In this document: in pieces, positions 55,583-64,000 of the stretch | Layout of the letters: every line of letters begins with the position of its first letter | Position numbering within the stretch: position 1 is the first letter of the stretch | DNA from: Terrilactibacillus sp. S3-3 | Lineage (GTDB): Bacteria; Bacillota; Bacilli; Bacillales; Sporolactobacillaceae | NCBI GenBank assembly: GCA_030437565.1 | Contig: CP129291.1 | Span: 2,294,001-2,358,000 of the forward strand | Length of the DNA stretch: 64,000 nt | Direction: 5' to 3' | The notes under the pieces: model-generated | Seen by the model: the letters and a program-made list of their open reading frames with translations, nothing else | Database searches by the model: none | What the model was told of the DNA's origin: nothing | Made by a program: the position numbers and the translations under genes

Positions 55583-56995
55583 TCATTTATTTTGCAATAT
55601 GAATCGGTTTTCCCAATACGACATCGGCGGTTCCATTGCCATCTCGCCAAGAGTCGGGTGAGCATGGATCGTCAGCGCGATATCTTCAGCCGTCATTCCG
55701 GATTCAATGGCCAGAGCAAATTCAGCAATCAAATCACTGGCATTGACACCTACAATTTGGGCGCCAAGAATGAGTCCGTCATCGGCTCTCGTGACGATTT
55801 TCAAAAAGCCGTCCGTTGCTCCGAGTGAAAGAGCACGTCCATTGGCGGCAAACGGGAATTGTCCTGTCTTCACTTCATAGCCTTGTTTTTTCGCTTCTTC
55901 TTCCGCGAGCCCAACGGTCGCGATTTCCGGATCCGAGAAGACAACGGCAGGAATAGCCTGATAATCGACTTCCGATGGCAGGCCGCTGATCGCTTCAGCC
56001 GCTACTTTGCCTTCATACGAAGCCTTGTGCGCAAGCGCAGGTCCGGCCACAATATCGCCGATCGCATAGATGCCGCCCACATTCGTTTTCCCCTGTTTGT
56101 CAACCTTTATCAAGCCGCGATCCGTCGTTTCTACTCCGGCCATATCCAATCCCAAATCTTTCGTATTCGGCCGTCTGCCAACCGTCACCATGACATAATC
56201 GGCATCGAAAGTTTGGAGTTCGCCTTTGACTTCCGCCGTAACCTTGACGCCGCTTGCGCTTTCCTCAACACCTTTTGCCAGTGCTTCCGTATAGATCGTC
56301 GCGCCTTTTTTCTTCAGTGATTTTTTGACAACGGCAACGAGTTTTTTCTCAAACGCCGGGAGAATCGCTGGGCTTCCTTCAAGGATAGTGACTTCCGTTC
56401 CAAATCCGGCGAAAGCTGAACTTAATTCCACACCGATGTAACCGCCGCCAATAACGACTAATTTTTTCGGAGCTTCCTTAAGGTTGAGTGCTCCTGTCGA
56501 TGAAAGGACGCGATCGCTCCATTTGAATCCTGGAATTTCAATTGGGCTTGAACCGGTCGCAATAATACAATTTTTAAATTTATAACGCGACGATTCGTAG
56601 CCGTGATTGACGCGAACGACATCAGGTTCGACAAACAGTGCTTCGCCTTCGACCACTTCAATTTTATGCGCTTTCAACAGGCTTGAAACACCGCCCGTCA
56701 GTTTGCTGACGACAGAATTCTTCCACTCTTGGACTTTCAGAAAATCGAGAGTGACATTTTCAGCTTTGATGCCGAACGCTTCGGAATCCTTCGCTTCTTG
56801 ATAACGGTGGCTTGCGGAAATCAATGCTTTCGACGGGATACAGCCTACATTCAGGCAGACACCGCCGACATGTTCTTTTTCAATAACAATCACTTGTTGG
56901 CCAAGTTGAGCCGCACGAATCGCAGCCACATAGCCGCCTGGACCAGCGCCAATCACCACTGTGTCCACTTCCGTAGTAAATTCCCCTACTACCAT
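55583..56995 (-). CDS. pdhD: Dihydrolipoyl dehydrogenase, E3 of pyruvate dehydrogenase
   Basis: An intact 470-residue flavoenzyme. FAD site [13 protein letters not shown], redox disulfide [16 protein letters not shown] site [16 protein letters not shown], second FAD motif IYAIGDI, and the interface HAHPTLGE are present. It re-oxidises lipoyl groups of E2, giving NADH. It is the last gene of the operon, 2 bases after pdhC. Confidence 0.96.
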   Translation of the reverse strand: MVVGEFTTEVDTVVIGAGPGGYVAAIRAAQLGQQVIVIEKEHVGGVCLNVGCIPSKALISASHRYQEAKDSEAFGIKAENVTLDFLKVQEWKNSVVSKLTGGVSSLLKAHKIEVVEGEALFVEPDVVRVNHGYESSRYKFKNCIIATGSSPIEIPGFKWSDRVLSSTGALNLKEAPKKLVVIGGGYIGVELSSAFAGFGTEVTILEGSPAILPAFEKKLVAVVKKSLKKKGATIYTEALAKGVEESASGVKVTAEVKGELQTFDADYVMVTVGRRPNTKDLGLDMAGVETTDRGLIKVDKQGKTNVGGIYAIGDIVAGPALAHKASYEGKVAAEAISGLPSEVDYQAIPAVVFSDPEIATVGLAEEEAKKQGYEVKTGQFPFAANGRALSLGATDGFLKIVTRADDGLILGAQIVGVNASDLIAEFALAIESGMTAEDIALTIHAHPTLGEMAMEPPMSYWENRFILQNK

Positions 56996-56997
56996 TC

Positions 56998-58273
56998 TTA
57001 TCCCTCCAAGATTAGGCGTTGCGGATTATTCAGCAACCTTTTTATTTTATTCATTGCCTTTTGAGCCGTCGCACCGTCAATCAATCGGTGATCGAAACTC
57101 AATGACAGGGCAAGCACAGGTGCAACAACAATTTTCTCCATCGCGGACGATCGCTTTTTCTGCAATTCGCCCAATGCCGAGAATGGCTACTTCAGGCTGA
57201 TTAATAACCGGTGTAAACCACTTACCGCCGGCGGAGCCAATATTCGATATCGTGCAAGTTCCGCCTTTCATTTCTTCGGAAACAAGCTTGCCTTCTCGTG
57301 CTTTATCAGCATACTCGCCGATTTCACGGGCGATATCGTACATGGATTTGCGATCGGCATCTTTGACCACAGGAACGACAAGACCATATTCCGTATCGGT
57401 TGCAATGCCGATATTGAAATAATGTTTATAAATAATTTCCTGGTTTTCTTCATCAAGAGAAGCGTTCAATGCCGGATATTCCTTAAGCGCGGAAACAAGC
57501 GCTTTAACAACATAAGGAAGATAGGTCAGCTTGATCCCTATGTCGGCGGCTTCCGATTTAAATTGCTTGCGATGAGCCACCGTTTTGGTTACATCAACGT
57601 CATCCATCAGCGTGACGTGAGGTGATCTGTGTTTAGAATGCGACGTGGCTTTGGCAATCGCCCGGCGGATTCCCCTGAATTTTTCTCGTGTCTCAAGAGC
57701 AGGCTGCGCCGAGAGTGGAGCGGCAGCGGCCGATTCGTTTTGTCTGTCTCCGGCAGGGACCCCCTCGGTCGCTGCCGTTTCTCCCGATATGAATTTATCG
57801 ACATCTTCTTTTAACACGCGGCCGTGGTTTCCGGTTCCGTGAACACTTGCGATGGCAACACCTTTTTCCCGGGCGTATTTTCGTACCGACGGCATTGCAA
57901 TGACGCGTTCCCCCGCGTGCTGTTCGAGAGCCGCCGGTTCGCTCGGGCCTGTTTGCGGCCGGCCGTCATCTTCTGCCTTAGATACCGCTTCTGCGGCTTC
58001 CGATGTTTCTTCCGGTGCCTGGTCTTGTTCGCCTTCTTCCGATTCAAGCGTGACCACAACGGTCCCTACTTCAACCGTCTCGCCTTCATCGACATTGATT
58101 TTAAGTACTTTTCCGTCAACCGGAGAAGGAATTTCAACAACAGCTTTATCATTTTGCACTTCGGCGAGTACGTCATCTTCTTTTACTTCATCGCCCGGCT
58201 TGACAAACCATTTTACGATTTCACCTTCATGAATACCTTCTCCGATATCCGGCAATTTAAATAAGTATGCCAA
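56998..58273 (-). CDS. pdhC: Dihydrolipoyl acetyltransferase, E2 of pyruvate dehydrogenase (frameshifted)
   Basis: E2 core of the complex, about 425 residues. The single N-terminal lipoyl domain has [14 protein letters not shown] with the lipoyl lysine; a charged Glu/Ala linker, the E1/E3-binding domain ([13 protein letters not shown]) and the catalytic domain follow. The active site reads FDHRLIDG after correcting a frame change near 57137. The start is a TTG at 58273 ([13 protein letters not shown]), because no ATG fits in frame after the GGAGG site. One lipoyl domain suits a Bacillus-type E2. Confidence 0.93.
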
Positions 58274-58324
58274 TGTTCCATGGCCTCCTTTATCCTGCAT
58301 TTTGCTCAAGTATTGCTTTCTATA

Positions 58325-59303
58325 TTAAAATTCGACCGTTTCTTTGACTTTATCAACAATATCATGTTCATTCGGCAGCCAGACATCTTCGGCAGCAGCA
58401 AACGGAAAAACCGTATCCGGTGCCGCCACACGTCCGACCGGGGCATCCAGTGAGAGAATGGCCCGGTCATTAATTTCAGCAATGACGTGAGAAGCGATCC
58501 CCGCTTTTTTTTTTGTGCCTCCTGAACAACGACCGCCCGGCCTGTTTTTTCAACCGACTGGACAATAGTATCGACATCAAGAGGGCTGATCGTACGAAGA
58601 TCAATCACCTCTGCCTGAATGCCTTCTTTTTCAAGGAGATCAGCTGCTTTCAGAGACGTGCGGACCATCGCACCGTATGTGATGATCGACACATCTTTGC
58701 CTTCCCGAACAATGTTAGCTTTTCCTATTTCGATTGTATAATCGTTTTCAGGCACTTCTTCTCTGAAAGACCGGTAAAGTTTCATATGTTCCAGAAAAAG
58801 AACCGGATCATTATCGCGAATCGCCGAAATCAACAAGCCTTTAGCATCGCGCGGATTCGATGGAATAACCACCTTCAGCCCCGGGCATTCATAGAAAAGG
58901 CCCTCCAGGTTATCGGCATGCAGTTCAGGTGTTTTGACACCGCCGCCAAAAGGCGAGCGGATCGTGACCGGTGCATGATATTTTCCCCCGGATCGGTAGC
59001 GGAGCCGGGCAATCTGCGAGACAACGCTGTCCATCGCTTCAAAGACAAAGCCGAAAAATTGGATTTCCATAATCGGGCGATAGTTTTGCAGAGAGAGACC
59101 GAGCGCCAGACCGCCGATCCTGATTCGGCAAGCGGCGTGTCAAAAACCCGTTCCTCTCCGAATTCATCAAACAGTCCTTCAGTCGCCCTGAATACGCCGC
59201 CGTTTTTGCCGACGTCTTCGCCGAAAAGCAGGACGTTTTCATCACGTTTGAGTTCAATCCGCAAAGCATCCGTGATTGCTTGGATCATCGTCATTTGCGC
59301 CAT
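58325..59303 (-). CDS. pdhB: Pyruvate dehydrogenase E1 beta subunit (frameshifted)
   Basis: The beta chain of E1, about 325 residues, starting [36 protein letters not shown] and FDTPLAESG are near the start, then [17 protein letters not shown], and after correction the end reads [19 protein letters not shown]. Frame changes lie near 59100-59110 and at a T run near 58506-58515. It sits between pdhA and pdhC with gaps of 2 and 51 bases. Confidence 0.93.
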
Positions 59304-59305
59304 GA

Positions 59306-60400
<1,095 letters not shown>

Positions 60401-60637
60401 CTACACCTTCCTTTCATAACATATGGCACATGGCTGTCTAAAACTTCATTTCATAAAGTCCGAAACCGCTCCCAAAAAATTTCGGTGCCCTGCCCTTTGG
60501 TTTGCCATCCGGCAGGTTTTAAATGAAAAACCCCAAACATCTGTTATTTTTTACTCTTTTTTTTGTAAACGCATTCTTTATTTCTGTTTTAATTAATATT
60601 AAAAATTGATTAATACAACTTCTGTGTTCCATTTCAG

Positions 60638-60665
60638 TTTATAATAACTGCATGAAATAAGTCAA
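60638..60665 (-). promoter_or_regulatory. Promoter of pdhABCD
   Basis: TTGACT at 60665-60660 and TATAAA at 60643-60638 are 16 bases apart on the minus strand. The leader to pdhA is about 230 bases and holds a CCTGCC / GGCAGG hairpin (around 60490-60520). The remaining stretch to def (60666-61002) has no supported gene; a 65-codon plus frame at 60703 lacks a ribosome site. Confidence 0.7.
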
Positions 60666-61002
60666 TCAACATGATCCTATCTATTTAAAAAAATCTGTTT
60701 TAGTGTTATTCCTGATTTTTTCCGATCCTGTTGTATTCGCTATTTTTCTCCATTTAACAAGGTTCTGGAGAGCGGATCGGGATTCTTCAGATGATGCTGA
60801 TAAACACAGCTTTTTTTCATTAAAAGAAATCCGGCAGGCCCGCCGCTTGGAAAACGAGCCAAGAACCTTTTATTTTGACACGGCTAAGGTGCCCTTTTAG
60901 ACGAGTGTCACCAAAAGCACTCCAGTTATCTTCGGCACTCAGGTGTGTTACACTAAGTATAGATCAACTTTATTAAGTTGCGGAATAAGGAGTGTCAAGT
61001 TT

Positions 61003-61562
61003 ATGATCACAATGAAAAATATCATAAGGGAAGGAAATCCGATTTTAAGAGCTGTTGCCAAAGAAGTGCCGATGCCTCCTACAGCAGAGGAACAAAAAAA
61101 ATTTTAAGGGACATGCTCGAATTTCTGAAAAAAAAACAGCCAGGATGAGGCGATCGCCGCGAGGTATCACCTTCGTGCCGGCATCGGGCTTGCTGCTCCG
61201 CAAATAGCGGTCAGCAAGCGGATGATCGCTATTTATCTCGAAGATGATAATGGAAAGCTTCATGAATATATGCTTTTCAATCCAAAAATAATCAGCCATT
61301 CGGTTGAAAACACTTATCTTGAAAGCGGGGAAGGATGCCTGTCCGTCGATCGGGAAGTTTCCGGTTTTGTGCCCCGCCACGCCCGCGTCAAGGTCAAGGC
61401 CTTCGACATTGACGGGAAAGAGGTTACATTAAAACTGAAAGGGCTCCCTTCCATTGCTATTCAGCATGAAATTGATCATTTAGACGGTATTATGTTTTAT
61501 GATCACATCGACAAAGAGAATCCTTTCAAAGTGTGCCTGATCACACAGCACGAAATGTCTGA
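61003..61562 (+). CDS. def: Peptide deformylase (frameshifted)
   Basis: It removes the formyl group from the N-terminal Met of new proteins. The three motifs are [16 protein letters not shown] and [16 protein letters not shown], with two His and one Cys binding iron or zinc. About 186 residues. ATG 61003 follows ATAAGGAG. Frame changes lie near 61100 and at 61531, where a GT dinucleotide is repeated; with it removed the end reads [10 protein letters not shown]. Matches B. subtilis DefB/YkrB by position. Confidence 0.93.
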
Positions 61563-61565
61563 CAG

Positions 61566-61602
61566 AAAAAACACCGGGCTTTTAATCGCCCGGTGTTTTT
61601 TT
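61566..61602. terminator. Terminator shared by def and ykrA
   Basis: ACACCGGGC (61571-61579) with GCCCGGTGT (61588-61596), flanked by A and T runs. The two converging genes end on both sides, so it works both ways. Confidence 0.9.
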
Positions 61603-61608
61603 CGTTTC

Positions 61609-62404
61609 TTAAAGAAGTCCGATTTGTTTTAAACCATAATAGATACCGTCTTGGCGAACAGATTTCGTGACGAAATCTGCCGCTCGTTTGGCCTCCCTTA
61701 CCGCATTACCCATAGCTACGCCGCATCCGACATACGACAGCATTTCCAAGTCATTCAGCCCGTCGCCAAAAGCACAAGAAACTTTCGCTTCAAGTCCAAT
61801 GATTTGGAGCAGTTGTCTAATACCTCGCGCTTTCGAACCGCCGGCCGGAATGACATCGACCGAATACGGATGCCAGCGTACATAATTAAAATCACTGAGC
61901 GGTTCATCTTTTAAATAATCAGCATCGTCGCTTTCTGAAAAAAACAGCAGTGCCTGGTATATATCATTTTTTTTTATAAAAATCCTCGTTTTTTTCCGGC
62001 AGCGGCATATTCAGTTTGAGCGTGCTCATGCTTTCAATGACGCGCTGCTCTCTTTTTCCGCTGAGTTTCATCGTCTGTTCGTTCAAAAAAACAAGTGGAT
62101 AGCCTTTCATATTCGACTGTTTTTTTTTTAACACATCAAGTGCGGCTTTCGATAACGGGCTGCTGTAAACAACTTTATTTTGATGCACCACATAAGAACC
62201 ATTAAAACTGACAAAAGTATGAATACCTAATTGCTCACGAAGTTCTTTAAACATAAAAGGTGCCCGCCCCGTCGCAATGGCGGTGATAATCCCTTTTTTT
62301 TGCAAGGCCGTAATCGCTTTACGGGTTGATTCGGGAACCTTTTTTTTATCTTCATCGTACAGCGTACTGTCAATATCAAAAAAGACAATTTTCGTTTCAG
62401 TCAT
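61609..62404 (-). CDS. ykrA: HAD-family phosphatase YkrA (frameshifted)
   Basis: A Cof-type HAD hydrolase of about 265 residues. Motif I is [10 protein letters not shown] with the nucleophile Asp, motif II is [10 protein letters not shown], and motif IV is [11 protein letters not shown], with [14 protein letters not shown] after it. It probably dephosphorylates sugar phosphates or flavin-type substrates; the real one is unknown. The start chosen is the second ATG (62404), seven bases after GGAGG. One frame change lies at a T run near 61964-61980. Confidence 0.88.
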
Positions 62405-62469
62405 GGACATCCCTCCAAGTATTTTCTCGCTCGCGAAAGCCTTCTATTGTACACCTTTTTACAAATTTC

Positions 62470-62498
62470 ATTATATCAGTACATCATCTTTATCCTAA
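62470..62498 (-). promoter_or_regulatory. Candidate promoter of ykrA
   Basis: TTAGGA (62498-62493) and TATAAT (62475-62470), 17 bases apart on the minus strand, 66 bases before the start codon. Confidence 0.5.
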
Positions 62499-62664
62499 TC
62501 GAACAGAATCGGCAACGATTAAATTCTGATGAATTGTCAAAACTGGAGATATTCTGATTACATGGTTCCGCCGCAAATGGGAAAACTAATCGTGCCATGG
62601 CATTCGGCCATGGGTAACCCTCGTGTATAGCACCACCATAGACAAGGTCCTGGGAGGGAAAATC

Positions 62665-62742
62665 ATGCTTAAACGATTAAGAAAAAGATGGCGGCGGCGG
62701 ATTAGAGGGCTGATCAATCGCCATCGATTAACTCAATTTTAA
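62665..62742 (+). CDS. Possible 25-residue Arg-rich peptide
   Basis: A 25-codon frame starts MLKRLRKRWRRRIRG and ends NRHRLTQF, with 11 Arg or Lys in the first 15 residues. A GGGAGG site lies seven bases before the ATG. A leader with CCATGG..CCATGG and other G/C-rich segments precedes it (about 62582-62660), and a hairpin follows at once. No family was recognised; it could be a leader peptide or membrane-active peptide. It lies 115 bases before rpoY. Confidence 0.4.
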   Translation: MLKRLRKRWRRRIRGLINRHRLTQF

Positions 62743-62748
62743 CACAGT

Positions 62749-62776
62749 ACCAACGCTTCCATTGTGAAGCGTTGGT
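62749..62776 (+). terminator. Hairpin after the Arg-rich frame
   Basis: Perfect 11-base stem ACCAACGCTTC / GAAGCGTTGGT with a 6-base loop. Only TTAATAAT follows, so termination may be weak or partial. Confidence 0.55.
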
Positions 62777-62856
62777 TAATAATCAATGAAAATCACTTTT
62801 ATTTCATATATAATAGCTAATAGAATGATTTTTCATAAGAGAAGGAGAGGTATCAA

Positions 62857-63066
62857 ATGGTCTTTAAAGTGCTTTATCAAGAAACAAGGACGGAAATCCC
62901 GATTCGCGAAAATACAAAAACATTGTATCTCGAAGCGGAAAGCGAACGGGATGTTCGAAAAAAACTAGCGGACAAACCTTATAACGTAGAATTTATCCAG
63001 CCGATCGAGGGTAAGTTTTTAGAGTACGAGGAAGCGTCCCCACAATTTAAATTGGAGAAGATATAG
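62857..63066 (+). CDS. rpoY: RNA polymerase epsilon subunit RpoY
   Basis: The intact 69-residue protein starts MVFKVLYQETRTEIPIREN and matches the small epsilon subunit (YkzG) of Bacillales RNA polymerase. A GAAGGAGAGG site precedes the ATG; a TATAAT box (62809-62814) with a weak -35 may be its promoter. It is followed 4 bases later by rnjA, the usual pair. Confidence 0.93.
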   Translation: MVFKVLYQETRTEIPIRENTKTLYLEAESERDVRKKLADKPYNVEFIQPIEGKFLEYEEASPQFKLEKI

Positions 63067-63070
63067 ACCT

Positions 63071-64000
63071 ATGAAATTTGTAAAAAAATCATCAGACAGC
63101 CGTATACGCATTGGGCGGATTGGGCGAAATTGGAAAGAATACTTACGCCGTCCAATTTCAAGATGAAATTATTGTGATTGATGCCGGCATTAAATTTCCG
63201 GAAGACGAACTGCTCGGCATTGACTACGTGATTCCGGATTACAGTTATCTAGTCAAGAATGCCGACAAAGTAAAAGGGCTTTTTATCACCCACGGTCATG
63301 AAGACCATATCGGCGGGGTGCCGTATTTTTTAAAAGCGTTGAATGTGCCCATTTATGCCGGCAAACTTGCAGCAGGTTTGATTCGCAACAAGCTGGAAGA
63401 GCACGGTCTCCTGCGCCAAACAGAAATTCATGAAATCAGCGAAGATGATGTGATTAAGTTTCAAAAAACATCGGTCAGCTTTTTTCGCACACGACGCACA
63501 GCATTCCGGATTCATATGGAATTGTTGTCAAAACACCGCCGGGAAACATTGTTCAGACCGGAGATTTTAAGTTTGATTTCACACCGGTCGGGCTTCCGGC
63601 AAATTTGACAAAAATGGCGGAATAGGAAAAGAAGGCGTGCTTTGTTTACTGTCGGACAGCACAAATGCAGAGGTGCCGACTTTTACGATGTCGGAACGAA
63701 AAGTAGGGGAAAATATCAAAGATATTTTCCGCAAAGTGAGCGGCAGGATTATTTTTGCCACTTTCGCCTCAAACATTCACCGGCTGCAGCAAGTTGTCGA
63801 TGCCGCCGTTGCGACCGGCCGAAAGATTGCCGTTTTCGGCCGCAGCATGGAGGCCTCGATTACAATCGGCGAAGAATTAGGCTACATTACAGCACCGAAA
63901 AACACATTTCTCGATCATCAGCAGATCAATCATCTGCCGGATAATGAAGTGACGATACTCTGTACAGGCAGCCAAGGCGAACCGATGGCCGCCCTGTCGC
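63071..64000 (+). CDS. rnjA: Ribonuclease J1 (partial at window edge, frameshifted)
   Basis: The N-terminal part of RNase J1, an endo- and 5'-exonuclease of the metallo-beta-lactamase/beta-CASP family. MKFVK begins at 63071; then [16 protein letters not shown], the metal site [21 protein letters not shown] and the beta-CASP segment with GRSMEASI and CTGSQGEP. Frame changes are near 63087, 63485 and 63600-63640. The C-terminus lies beyond 64000. Confidence 0.93.

Noticed and set aside
60703..60900. 65-codon plus-strand frame between pdhA and def (hydrophobic start)
   Set aside because: No ribosome site or conserved pattern; the place of ykyA in B. subtilis, but it does not look like YkyA.

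Overview
The window is a conserved chromosomal segment of an endospore-forming Bacillales bacterium, of moderate GC content, read mostly on the minus strand. Gene order runs opposite to the Bacillus subtilis map from rnjA to murG: rnjA-rpoY, ykrA, def, pdhABCD, speA-yktB, yktC, typA, ylaFILN, ftsW-pycA, ctaA/ctaB, the ylb cluster, bshC, then the dcw (division and cell wall) cluster. Sporulation genes (spoVD, spoVE, spoVV/ylbJ, an RsfA-like regulator, ylbD) and the bacillithiol gene bshC support this placement. No rRNA, tRNA or CRISPR array was seen.

Layout. 1-13850: dcw cluster mraZ-rsmH-ftsL-pbpB-spoVD-murE-murF-mraY-murD-spoVE-murG, with murF inside the cluster, unlike B. subtilis, and phased GTGG repeats upstream of mraZ that look like its own operator. 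13935-25615: bshC, an RsfA-like gene, rpmF-ylbN, tmcAL, ylbL, spoVV, coaD, rsmD, ylbG, ricF, ylbE, ylbD. 26334-36519: an inserted peptide-scavenging island (five-gene oligopeptide ABC transporter, two M20 amidohydrolases, a GAF/PucR-type regulator), with a consensus sigma-A promoter and a 13/15 CodY box. 36653-46363: ylbC, a divergent CAP-like protein, a GNAT enzyme, ctaB and ctaA (without ctaC-G), pycA and ftsW. 46528-52905: small ylaN/ylaL/ylaI/ylaF genes, a polysaccharide deacetylase, typA and an IMPase. 53164-64000: yktB, speA, pdhABCD, def, ykrA, rpoY and the start of rnjA.

Most genes longer than about 400 bp are split by one or more frame changes, usually at over-long A/T homopolymers and sometimes at short tandem duplications. 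Because essential genes are affected, I treat these as assembly or read errors and annotate each gene as one CDS across its full span.

The most interesting non-coding content is a pair of tnpB-less IS200/IS605-like elements (40384-40520 and 52318-52534). Each begins directly after TTTAT and ends in TTTCAC, and their shared stems show compensatory changes, as expected for solo omega-RNA-like loci or PATE elements. Other points are a small dispersed hairpin repeat family, an Arg-rich 25-residue ORF with a leader and hairpin just before rpoY-rnjA, a structured ricF leader, and two orphan plus-strand terminators that may mark small RNAs or small ORFs.
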